Below, piece by piece: positions 1 through 9,743 of a stretch of DNA of 64,000 nucleotides. The translations under genes and the position numbers were made by a program. The stretch's first letter is position 1; each line of letters opens with the position of its first letter. Origin of the DNA: JAWKTM01 sp041399085. GTDB lineage: Bacteria; Planctomycetota; Planctomycetia; Pirellulales; Pirellulaceae. The DNA is taken from the NCBI GenBank assembly GCA_041399085.1, contig JAWKTM010000010.1, forward strand, positions 109,200-173,199, given 5' to 3'. The notes under the pieces are model-generated. The model was not told the origin of the DNA and searched no databases. It saw only the letters and a program-made list of their open reading frames with translations.

Positions 1-2
1 CC

Positions 3-890
3 AAATCGGAGTCGCCCGCCAACGCTGATACTGGCAAGGCAGAAAAGTCCAGCGCCGAATCACCCGCCGCGCCGCCTGCCGAGTCACCTGCCGCGCCACT
101 TGTCTCGGAAGCCGAGTCGTTGGACGCGGAACAAGCGTTCCAAGCATGGATCGCCTCGCTGGAACAAGCGGTGCAAGCGGCCGGCGATGACGACGCGAGT
201 CGTCGGCGAGCGATGTTGCGATGGCGATTGGCGCGGCTGTTGGCTGACGAGCAACAATCCGAGCAACCAACGGCCGATTCCGCCGATCCACCCTCCGAAG
301 CGACGTCCTCGTCCACGGACACGGACGCTCTTGCGACGATCGATGCCGCTTGGCAAAACGATCCGCGTTGGCAAGCTGCCGAACGCCAACTGCAAGTTGC
401 CGAACTGCTGCTTCGCGAACGACCGCGTGTGCCCGGCGACCAATGGACTGCCGCTGCCGACTCGCTGGCTTCCGCCGCCGAGGCGCTCGCCGCGTACTGT
501 CCGCTGAAGCTGAACAACGCGGAATTCTGTCGAGCCGTGCAAAGCTACGGAGTGACCGAGCCGTTCGCCGGACGCGAGTTTCGGCCGGGGCAAGAGGTGT
601 TGCTGTATGTCGAGCTGCAACACTTTGAAACGCAGCCAACGTCAGCGGGACACGAGACGGAGTTCCGCGCCACCTATCGCGTGGCCGATGCAAACGAGCG
701 AATCGTTTCGGAGCATCCGCTGCCGATCGACCGCCAAACTTCGCGCAATCGGCGGCACGATTACTTCATCGCCTATCGCCTGCGTCTGCCGAACAACTTG
801 CCGAATGGGGCGTATCACCTGCTGCTCTCGATCGACGACGTGAAAGGCCGCAAGTCGGCGACGACGCGATTAGCCTTCGAGTTGCGGTGA
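3..890 (+). CDS. Hypothetical protein, 5' end outside the window
   Basis: The frame is open from the left edge, so the N-terminus is missing. The visible part begins with a Pro/Ala/Ser/Glu-rich stretch of about 40 residues (repeated ESPAA-type units), followed by an acidic, Ala-rich helical region. The last 130 residues form a compact domain rich in alternating hydrophobic residues (LLYVELQHF, FRATYRVADAN, NLPNGAYHLLLSIDD) that looks like a beta-sandwich. A disordered linker before a beta domain suggests an exported planctomycete protein, but no signal peptide can be seen in this fragment and I do not recognise the family. It converges with the metalloprotease gene; the two 3' ends overlap by about 20 nt if that gene is read through its frame change. 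Confidence 0.7.
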   Translation, partial: KSESPANADTGKAEKSSAESPAAPPAESPAAPLVSEAESLDAEQAFQAWIASLEQAVQAAGDDDASRRRAMLRWRLARLLADEQQSEQPTADSADPPSEATSSSTDTDALATIDAAWQNDPRWQAAERQLQVAELLLRERPRVPGDQWTAAADSLASAAEALAAYCPLKLNNAEFCRAVQSYGVTEPFAGREFRPGQEVLLYVELQHFETQPTSAGHETEFRATYRVADANERIVSEHPLPIDRQTSRNRRHDYFIAYRLRLPNNLPNGAYHLLLSIDDVKGRKSATTRLAFELR

Positions 891-3618
891 CCGACAGCCG
901 GCCACATCTTCGGCCAGCAATTTCAGATCGGCTTCCCAAGCCGCGGCCGTTCGTCCGCCCTCGCCCTCGGGCAACCAAGCCGGCGTCGATGATCCGCTCC
1001 GTTCATGCTGACCGAAGTCAGCCGAACCCGTGCGGTGGAAAAGCGACTCGGCCGCTTCCGCCCCGCGTTCCGCTCGCCGTCCGTCTTGACGGGTCGCCAA
1101 AGGTAGCGAGCTTCGTTCCGGTCGAGTTGGCCGCGCGTCGCCGTTCGCCGACATCGCCGACCGACTGGCTTCCGCGGCCCAGAACTGATTGACCAACGTC
1201 GCCTCGCCGCTGGCAACCAACGGAGAACTCGGCGGCATCGCTACCGGCCCGGTCTTCGAACCGGCATTCGCTTCCACGACGAACGACGCGGCGTTCATCG
1301 GCGATGCTTGTCGATTCGCCAGCCGCCGCGTGTTCGCCCGAGCCGACAGCTCGATTCAATTCGTTAATCACGTGCAACGCGTCGATTGGCGAAACGAAGC
1401 TGTCGGCGTTCACATCGATATACGGCATCGCCGGCGTCACGCCCGCTTCCAACGGATGGGCGCCCTCGGCGTTCAGCACGTTGATAATCAGCAACGCGTC
1501 GATCGGCGATACAAACCCGTCGTTGTTCGTGTCGTATCGGTTCGCCGGGTTCTGCCAAGTCGCATCGGACTGCCGCAGTCCGAAATCCAAACCGGTCACC
1601 GTAGCGCCGGACGCCAACGTCGTGGCGATCGTCGGACCGCTGGCCGTGGTAACGGACCAACCGGTCGGCGATACGATGTTCACTCGATAGGAACCGGCCG
1701 GCAGCAGCGGCAACGAGTACTCGCCGTACTCGCCGGTCGTCGTCGATGCCTGGGCGCCGAAACGAAGGTTATCCAGCACGACCGACGTGCCCATGTGGCC
1801 GAACGCGATGGCGTAAGCAATATCGCCCTCGACGCGCGACAGCTCCATCGTTTCGACGGCGTCGCGAGCCAGTTGGTCGCTGGTGTAGCGAGCCAGCAGA
1901 TCGCCAGCCGCGTTGTAAATCTCTAGCCGTCCGGTATCGCCGCTGCCGTCACCCACGGCGTCGATCGCCACGCGCGAGACCGGTGTCGTGAAGTCCATCC
2001 GCAATTGCCGAGTGCCCGACCAGCCGTTCGACCAACTGCCGCTGCTGGACGAATAGTTGAAGAACGCCTGCGTTCCGGTCGACGCCTGAGCCGACGTGCG
2101 GGCGATCACATCCGCGCGTCCCACCGAGCTGCCGATGGCCGACAACGTCACGGCCGAATTCACCGTGTTCAACGTGTCGCCGGCGCTGCCCGTTTGATTG
2201 GGATGGTCATCCGGCTCGACGCCGCCGCCCATCGTGATCGGTTGGCCGCCGATATCGACAAGCTGCACGGTCCAGCCGCTCAAGCCAACTTCGCCCGATT
2301 CGTGCTGGCCATCGCCGTCCACATCGTTCCACGCAAATCCGTTCAAACCCGGCTCGGTCGTGGTCGACATGCCGGATGTCGAGCCGACGAACACGGGCGA
2401 AGTCACGCCGGACGTGTCGTCGATCGTGCGAATCTCGATCGAGTGATCGCCGATCGGCACCGGGAACGTCAAATCCAGGTCCGCCTGATACTCGTCATAG
2501 AATCCGGCCGTCTGCCACGCACCGCCGTCGACGCGATACTCGGCTCGGCTGATCTTGTTGATCGTGATGTCGTTCTTCAGGCCGCTCGAATTCTGGTTGG
2601 GCAACGTCTGCACGGACGAACTGCCCACGAACCGATACATGCCGCTGGGCGAGTCGATCCAGCCAGTTCCGCTCAACGTATGCGGCACGTCCAACACATC
2701 GAACACGCCGTCTCCGTCACTGTCTTGCCAGCCGATCAGGGCCAACGTGCTGGCCGCGCTGGTGTGCGTGTTGAAGGCCGCCGTCAACGAGCCGCCGGTC
2801 GACATGATGCTCGGCTCTTGGATGAAGTTCGCATTCGGGTTGTCGTCGACCGCATTGGTATTCTGGGCGTCGTAATAGCCGCGGCGATCGTTGTACGAAG
2901 CACTGTTGGGATACTCGTCGTAAGCCCAAAAGATATGGCCCGTTTCGTGAGTGAACGTGGAATCGGGCCGAGTCGACGGGCTGATTAGAAACAGGCCGCC
3001 GGCGAAAGCGAACGCTTGCGGAAAACAGCCTTGCCCGCCCGTACACGCCGCGAATCGGTCGTCCGGGTCTTGCTCGGCGTTGACGACAAACATGGTGAAG
3101 GCCCAGTCCGTGTCCTGAGCCATCCGCTGCGAATTGTTGAACGCCCGGACATCGGCTCCCAAATCGCCGGTCGTCGGCACGCCCATCGTGGTCAACGCTT
3201 GCGGAACCCAGTTGGAATATTCCGTCGACTTCCGCGTGATCGCTTCGTATTCGGTGTCGACGGGATTGTCGGCATAAGTCCAGTCGAACACGAACTCCAA
3301 CGAGTGCTTGTCGGTGATCGCGGCCAGGGTGTCTTCCCACCAAGTCATGCCGCGCTGGATCTTCTCTTTGACTTCGTTGATGTGCGTGGCGGTCCAGTCG
3401 TACAGATCCGAGCCGGAGCCCTCCCGCGACTCGACGAATACGGGCGTCACCAGGACCTTGCCCAACATGTATTCGGCCGTGTCGTTTACCGAAGCCCCGT
3501 AGGGCAAGCCGGCCAAGAGCCGCCGATCTTCGAGCGGTTCGAGCAGCAAACGCCGCCGCCGACCGCTGGGCGGTGCGACCGTGCTGCGAGAGGACCGACG
3601 TGAGAAGAGATGTCGCAT
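870..3618 (-). CDS. Secreted HExxH metalloprotease-like protein with SdrD-type and dockerin repeats
   Basis: The chosen ATG (3618) precedes the basic motif LEPLEDRRLL (residues 26-35), the N-terminal export or anchoring signature of large planctomycete extracellular proteins. A zinc-protease motif HETGH lies at residues 224-228, inside a region of about 300 residues. An SdrD B-like module follows (FAWNDVDGDG, about residue 424). Near residues 696-750 are two calcium-loop repeats of dockerin type (DTNNDGFVSPIDALLIIN and DVNADSFVSPIDALHVIN). After the second loop the reading frame turns into atypical Arg/Gly-rich sequence, while another frame carries a natural-looking tail ending at 870 (LKLLAEDVAG). 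I therefore infer a frame change near 1345-1370; in the single open frame the protein would end at 1018. Probable role: secreted or surface protease. Substrate unknown. Confidence 0.75.
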
Positions 3619-3874
3619 GATTTCGGTGCGGCGAAGAGTCGGCGAGCGGATGGGCCTTGAGAACTTCGATCCGTTTCGTCGGGAAAAGTTCCCTCCCCCC
3701 AAACAGCCAGGGCACGGCGATGCCGCGAGCGTTACGGTTTATCGTAGTCCGCTGGTCAATCCCACTCAACGAAACCGGTCGCCGCCAAGTGCGGTTTCGC
3801 CACGGAAGTTAAAGCGTGCCCCATCCCTTCGTCACGACCGCTGCCGTCCGAACTCAGGCAAGCGGCCGATGCAG
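3619..3874. other. Intergenic stretch upstream of the metalloprotease
   Basis: No convincing gene. It must hold the promoter and leader of the minus-strand metalloprotease, but I see no confident -35/-10 pair. It leads into the repeat-rich block that extends to the pgk start. Confidence 0.4.
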
Positions 3875-3907
3875 AGATATGAGCACGACGCGCCAGCGAG
3901 TGTGTCA
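3875..3907. repeat. Partial copy of the AGCACGACGCGCCAGCGAG repeat family
   Basis: The core AGCACGACGCGCCAGCGAG with its GTGT extension is shared with the elements at 61007-61121 and (reverse strand) 48947-49059. A more diverged palindrome with a related core lies at 19112-19179. Only one arm of the palindrome is present here. Confidence 0.7.
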
Positions 3908-3915
3908 CGCGTACG

Positions 3916-4110
3916 GCGCAGGTCTCCCGACCTCGCCGATTCGATCGACCGAAGGTCTCCCGGCGATGCGCCGAAGGGCGGGAGAGCGATGCGAATGGCG
4001 AGAACGGTTGGCGAGGGGCGGGAGACCTGCGGTCGGTGGCATGTGCGGGGTCGGGAGACCCGCGCACAGCGCGAAGGGCAGGGTCGCGGGAGACCCGCGC
4101 ACGTGCCGCG
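3916..4110. repeat. Left copy of a 155-195 bp direct repeat with GGTCTCCC/GGGAGACC hairpins
   Basis: It starts GCGCAGGTCTCCCGAC and ends CGCGCACGTGCCGCG. The same order of blocks occurs at 4460-4614 in the same orientation, including the phrases GATCGACCGAAGGTCTCCC and GGTTGGCGAGGGGC. Inside, GGTCTCCCGAC and its reverse complement GTCGGGAGACC occur, so RNA or DNA hairpins can form. This left copy is longer because the GGGAGACCCGCGCAC block is duplicated. Confidence 0.75.
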
Positions 4111-4429
4111 AAGGCCGCTGTTTTGCCTCTCGTGACCGTTCGAGACGCGCGAAATGACGCTGCGCCGGCTTTCTCGAACGGTTGCGAAAGGCAAACTGAC
4201 GCCATTTTGTCCGTCGTGGACGGTTGCGACGGGTGAAATGACGCTGCGCCGAGCGTCGTGGACGGTTGCGAGAGGCAAACCGACGACATTTTGTCCATCG
4301 CGAACGGTTGAGAAAGGCAAAATAGCGTTATGCCGCGTGTCGCGAACGGTTGCGGAAGGCAAATCGACGCCATTTTGTCTTTCTTGAACGGTTGAAACGG
4401 ACGAAATGTCGTTATTTCGCCGGTTTTGA
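4111..4429. repeat. Tandem array, 42-bp period with alternating A/B units
   Basis: The word ACGGTTG recurs at 4178, 4220, 4262, 4304, 4346 and 4388, exactly 42 bp apart. A related ACCGTTCG is at 4135, and a partial unit precedes it. Units alternate between type A (GGCAAA... then CATTTTGTC) and type B (GAAATGACGCTGCGCC or close variants), giving a higher-order period of 84 bp. The array sits between two direct repeats and ends about 400 bp before pgk. It can be read as 14-residue repeats in some frames, but none has a plausible start or ribosome site, so I treat it as non-coding. Confidence 0.85.
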
Positions 4430-4459
4430 GAGCGTTTGGCGCCGCTCCGGCGCGCTCGG

Positions 4460-4614
4460 GCGCAGGTCTCCCGACTCGCCGAAACGATCGACCGAAGGTC
4501 TCCCGGCGATGCGCGAACGGCCGGGAAAGTGACGCGAAGGGCGGGAACGGTTGGCGAGGGGCAGGAGACCCGGTCGGTGGCGTTCGGGGTCGGGAGACCC
4601 GCGCACGCGCCGCG
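4460..4614. repeat. Right copy of the direct repeat flanking the 42-bp array
   Basis: It matches 3916-4110 in order and orientation over about 155 bp with small indels, from GCGCAGGTCTCCCGAC to GCGCACGCGCCGCG. A third partial copy follows at 4670-4713. Confidence 0.75.
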
Positions 4615-4669
4615 CTCGCCCCCGCACACCGGGCGCTCGGCAGGAGCCTCGTTCTCCCATCGCGGCTGG

Positions 4670-4713
4670 CGCAGGTCTCCCGACCTCGCCGATGCGATCG
4701 GCGATGGAGACTC
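4670..4713. repeat. Third, partial copy of the GGTCTCCCGAC repeat
   Basis: It carries the first 25 bp of the repeat seen at 3916 and 4460 (GCGCAGGTCTCCCGACCTCG), then diverges. It lies about 110 bp upstream of pgk and could influence that promoter region. Confidence 0.6.
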
Positions 4714-4826
4714 GGGTGCTACGAAATGGCTGGCGTTGCTAGACTGCTGGCGAAAAACTGCTCGCGGGCGGTTTTGATTGCTGATCCCGAACCCTGTTAT
4801 CTCTCACGTTTCACGGAATGACGCCG

Positions 4827-6009
4827 ATGGCTAAGAAAACGATCGCGGATGTGGATGTCCAAGGAAAAGTCGTGTTCATGCGAGTGGATTTCAATGTGCC
4901 GTTGAACGACGAACGGCAGATTACCGACGACCGCCGAATCCGCATGGCGTTGCCGTCGATCGAATCGGTGCTGTCGCGCGGCGGCCGGTTGGTGCTGGCC
5001 AGCCACTTGGGTCGTCCGAAAGGCGAGGGGGACGACAGCAAATACAGCTTGCGGCCCGCGGCCGAACGATTGGCCGAGCTGCTCGGCAAGCCGGTGGCTT
5101 TCGCGACCGACACGGTCGGCTCGGATGCCGATGCGAAGGTGGCGGCGCTGGGCGATGGCGATGTCGTGGTGCTGGAGAACGTGCGGTTCTCGAAAGGCGA
5201 GAAGTCGGGCGACGCGGCCTTCGCCGGCAAACTGGCTTGTTCGCCGACGTCTACTGCAACGACGCCTTCGGCACTTGCCATCGCAACGACGCTTCGATGT
5301 ACGCCGTGCCCAAAGCGATGGAAGGCAAGCCGCGCGTGGTCGGCTTTTTGGTGGCCAAGGAGATTCAGTATCTGTCCAGCGTGATCGCCAGTCCCGAGCG
5401 GCCGTTCGTGGCGATTTTGGGCGGGGCCAAAGTTTCGGACAAGATCAACGTGATCGACAATCTGTTGAACATCTGCGACCGCGTGCTGATCGGCGGCACG
5501 GATGGCCTACACGTTCTCGCTGGCTCAAGGCGGCCAAGTCGGCAGAAGCCTGGTCGAGCCGGACAAGGTCGCGTTGGCCAAGGAGCTGCTCGAGCGCGGC
5601 GGCGACAAGCTGATGTTGCCGGTCGATACGCATTGCGGCGACGACTTCAAGGGCGACTGTAACAAGCAAGTCGTGGCGGCCGGCCAGATTCCCGACGGCT
5701 GGGAAGGGTTGGACATCGGGCCGAAGACCGCCGAGCTGTACGGCGAAACGGTGAAGAACGCCAAGACCGTGGTCTGGAACGGGCCGATGGGCGTGTTCGA
5801 GATGCCGCCGTTCGATGAAGGCACGAACGCGTGGCCGAAGCGATCGCGGCGAGCGACGCGACCAGCATCATCGGCGGCGGCGACGCGCGGCGGCGATCGA
5901 GTTGCTCGGCCCGCTGATCGCGTTTCGCATGTGAGCACCGGTGGCGGCGAGCTTGGAGATGCTGGAAGGCAAGAAGTTCGATTCGGTCGAGTTGTTGGAC
6001 GAGAAGTAA
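4827..6009 (+). CDS. pgk: Phosphoglycerate kinase (broken into several frames)
   Basis: Makes ATP and 3-phosphoglycerate from 1,3-bisphosphoglycerate in glycolysis. The N-terminus MAKKTIADVDVQGK with FMRVDFNVPLND and the substrate-binding ASHLGRPKGEG is unmistakable. The adenine-site region (AILGGAKVSDKI), TVVWNGPMGVFE, the GGGDAA-type phosphate loop and the end STGGGASLEMLEGK all occur in the right order, but in different frames. Frame changes fall near 5240, 5500, 5830, 5885 and 5940. I chose ATG 4827 over 4818 because ACGGA at 4813-4817 gives a spacing of 9 nt. The total length fits the family's 395-400 residues. Five indels in one essential gene point to sequence error. The next gene probably starts 3 nt after the stop. 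Confidence 0.88.
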
Positions 6010-6012
6010 CGG

Positions 6013-9000
6013 ATGCCCAGCGGCACGCGCGGTGGAACCACGTTGACGGACGCTCGGAGCCCCGTTCCACGATCGACGCCTGGCGGCGGGCGAACGGTGC
6101 GACGAACGGCGGGGCGAGCGTTCGGTTGCTTTTCCTAACCGCGCTGACAGCCGCGGCTTGTCTGGGGATTGTCGGCGCGGCAGCGCTGGTCGGCACGGCG
6201 GTGGCTCAGCGCCGCCCGTGGCCGTGGACTTGCCCAAGCCCGAGCCGGCAATTCCCGACGCGCCGATTCCCGAGCGCCCGATCACGGTCGCTCGCCTGCG
6301 TCAGATGCTGACGTCGCTGGACGACAACGCCGAGCTGGACGAGTCGACGAAGACGGAGCTTCGCGAGCTCTACACGCAGTCGGTAACGCGGCTGGAGCAG
6401 TTGGACGCTTCGCGGGCTTCGATTCAACAGTCCGAGCAGTTGATTCGCGAAGCTTCCGACGAGAACATCGCCGCGGCCAAGGAGCAAGCGCGAGGCGGTC
6501 AGCGACATGCCCGAGCTGGCGTTGCCCGAGAACGCGCCGCTCGATCAGCTCGAACAGCAACTGGAACAAGCCGAGGCGAAGCTGGGCAAGCGACAAGCAG
6601 GCGCTGACGAAGCTGGCCGCGGAGTCGCCGCGACGCGACGTGCGCGGGGCGGCGATTCCGAAGGAATTGGAGGACGCCACCAACGAACTGGCGGAGGCCA
6701 AGGCAAAGGCCGCTCTGCCGCTGGACCCTGAAGTCGGGCCGTTGATGCGATCGGCGAGGCAGACGCTCGAGCGCGTTCGCATGCAGTCGCTGGAAGAGCG
6801 GGGTGCGGCGCTGGAACTAGAGCGAGAGGCTTATGACGCCAGCGACGAGCTGCTGCAGATTCAGCACGACATCGCGGCGGCCGAAGTGGCTGATTTGGCC
6901 AAGCGGACGCAGAAGCTCCGCGATCTGGTCAATGCCAAGCGGAAGCAAGAGACGGACGAGCAAGCGCGGGCGGCCGAACGGCAAGCGACGGCGGCGCAGC
7001 TTCGGGTAAAGCCGCTGGCGCAGTTGGCCGAACGGAATGCGAAGCTGGCCGAGGAACGTCGGCAGTTGGCCGATGACTTGGCCGAATCGTCCGGCGACTT
7101 GGAAGAGGTGCGAGAGAAGCTGGCTCATGTGACCGAGCAGTACGATCGCACGAAGTCCAAGGTGCAGGCTGGACGGTTGTCTCAGTCCGTGGGGCAGATT
7201 CTGCGGCAGGAGCGCGGCCAGTTGCCCTCGGTACAAGAGCATCGCCGCAACATGCACTTGCGCGAGCCGCTGCGGACGGAGATCGAGTTCACGCGTTACA
7301 AGCTGCAAGATCAACGGACCGAGTTGACGAATCTGCCGCAACGGGCCGAAGCATTGGCGCAGCAGGTTGGCAGCGCGGGGGCCAACGGCATGACGCCGGC
7401 CGAGATCGAGGCCGAGGCGCGCGAGCTGTTGACGACCGAGCGCGATTATCTCGACAAGCTGATCGCGGACTACAAGGCGTACAGCCAGATGCTGCTGGAG
7501 TTGGACGAGGCCGAGGAGGACTTGGTCGAAACGACCAGCGAGTATTCCAACTTCATCGCCGAACGCGTGTTCTGGATTCGCAGCGCGTCGCCATTGTCGC
7601 TGGCGGACGTGGGACCGGGGTTGGACGCGGGACGTTGGCTGTTGTCGCGCGACAACTGGTGGAGATTGGGCGGCGAGTTGTTGGCCGACATGCGACGCAA
7701 TCCGCCTTGGTGGGGCGGCGTGTTGCTGTTGACCATCGTGCTGTTCGTGTTTCAGCGCGAGGCGCGGCGGCGGATTTCTCAGTTGGGCGCCGAAGCGGAA
7801 CGCGGCAGCAACACGCGATTCGTGCTAACCGCGCGAGCCGCGATCGTGACGTTGTACATTGCGATTCCGTGGTCGACCGTCGTGATGTTTGTCGCTTGGC
7901 GGTTGTGGCAGTCGTACACGTCTTGGGAGTTCGTTCGCGCGTTTGCTCGCGGCACGGCGGCCATGACCGGCGTGTACTTGCCGCTGGAAGTGTTGCGGCA
8001 AGCGGCCCGAGCTCATGGATTGGCCGAGTCGCATTTCGAGTGGTCGCCGAACGTCGTGCGGGCGTTGCGAGTGAACTTGCGCCGCACGATCTTTCTGGCC
8101 GTGCCGTTGGTGTTCGTCGCCGCGGCGCTCGAGGGCCAGTCGCTGGAGCCGCTGTGGTCGGCGTCGTTGGGACGCGTCGCTTTTCTCGGCGTGATGGCGA
8201 TTGCCGGTTGGCTGCTGCATCTGGTGTTTCGTCCGCACGGGCGCGTGATGCAGGAGCTGATCGTGCGGCGAGCCGACGGTTGGCTCGACCGGCTGCGGTG
8301 GCTGTGGTACCTGCTGATGCTGGCCGGACCAATCGCCTTAGCGCTGGCGTCTTTGGCCGGCTATTACTACACGGCCCAAGCGTTGTCGTTGCGGTTGTTG
8401 GTCACGGTTTACTTTCTAATCGCCGTGCTGTTGTTGCGCGGGTTGCTGATGCGCTGGGTGTTGATTAGCCGGCGGCGATTGGCGATGCATCAACTGCGCG
8501 AGCGGCGTGCGGCGCTTTCCCAGTTGCCGGCGACTTCGGACGGCGAAGGAGCTTCGTTAGCCGCTGTCGACGAGCCGATCGTCGACCTCGCGACGCTCAG
8601 CGGACAGACTCGGCAGTTGATCGACGCCGTGATCGTAACGGCGATGTTGTTGTGCGCTTGGCTGATTTGGGCCGATGTCTTGCCGGCGCTGTTGATATTG
8701 AAATCGATCCCGGTGTGGCCGGGCGCTACGGAACTGAGTTTGGCCGACGTGATGTTCGCGGCGGCGGTGGGCGTCGTCACTTGGGTCGCGGCAAAGAACT
8801 TGCCGGGCTTGCTCGAGTTGTCGGTGCTCAAGTATCTGCCGCTGGACGCCGGAGCTCGTTACGCATCGAACACGCTGGCTCGGTACGCGATCCTGTGCGT
8901 GGGGATCGTTGCGATCAGCAACATCCTGGCGGTCGACTGGGACCGGCTGCAATGGTTGCTGGCGGCGCTCGGCGTCGGCTTGGGATTCGGTTTGCAGGAG

Positions 9001-9633
9001 ATCTTCGCCAACTTTGTCTGCGGTTTGATCTTGCTGTTCGAGCGACCGATTCGCGTGGGCGACATCATCACGCTGGACGATGTAACGGGCACAGTCACTC
9101 GGATTCGCATGCGAGCCACCACGATCACGAATTGGGATCGCAAAGAGTTGATCGTGCCGAACAAGGAGTTGATTACCGGGCGGCTGTTGAATTGGACGTT
9201 GTCGAATCAAGTGAACCGGCTGACGATCGAAGTCGGGATTGCGTACGGTTCCGATACGGCGTTGGCCCATCGTCTGTTGCTGAAGGTCGCGGACGAGAAT
9301 CGCTTGGTGCTGAAAGAGCCGCCGCCGATCGCGACGTTCGAAGGCTTTGGCGACAGCACGTTGAACTTCACGCTGCGTTGCTTCCTGCCCGATCTGGAGA
9401 ACCGGCTCACCGCGATTCACGAGCTGCACACGGAGATCGATCAAGCGTTTCGCGAGGCGGAGATCGAGATTGCCTTTCCGCAACGCGATCTGCACATTCG
9501 CTCGATGCCGACTCGGATCGAACAGCGGCTGTCGGACGCAGCCACTGGGTCAAACGGTTCGGCGGCGGACAAAGCGGCGACGGACAAGGCGGCGGCTGAG
9601 CGCGAGACGCCGTCGGCGGGCGACTCGAAGTAG
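6013..9633 (+). CDS. Large MscS-family mechanosensitive channel (KefA-like)
   Basis: A protein of about 1200 residues. A signal peptide (VRLLFLTALTAAACLGIVG), a periplasmic coiled-coil region of about 450 residues rich in Leu/Glu/Ala/Arg, about ten membrane segments (about 7710-8960), then the MscS pore helix and beta domain follow in order. GLGFGLQEIFANF and FERPIRVGDII are diagnostic of the MscS pore and Sm-like fold. It acts as a tension-gated channel that releases solutes on hypo-osmotic shock. From about 6600 to the stop the frame is clean. Upstream, the signal peptide, the first helices (ITVARLRQMLTSLDDNAELD) and the next block lie in three frames, so indels near 6215, 6490 and 6595 are inferred. 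The start ATG 6013 is tentative. The gene directly follows pgk. Confidence 0.85.
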
Positions 9634-9743
9634 TGTCGTTCGAGCGAGCCGCGTATACTGAAAAACCGCGATGGCCCAAGTTCGTCCGGCTGTGGCGCTT
9701 CCGCCCGATTCCTCTTCAACTCGCCAACCACACGATCAACCGC

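Noticed and set aside
4111..4429. 42-bp array as a CRISPR
   Set aside because: Units are contiguous and diverged, with no identical repeats separated by unique spacers, and no cas genes occur in the window.
3756..4629. Overlapping minus-strand open frames across the repeat block upstream of pgk
   Set aside because: They read through the 42-bp array and its flanking repeats and owe their length to the period of 42; no ribosome sites.
5237..5662. Programmed frameshifting as the explanation for the split pgk
   Set aside because: Several changes occur in both directions at unrelated sites with no slippery heptamer and structure; random indels explain it better.
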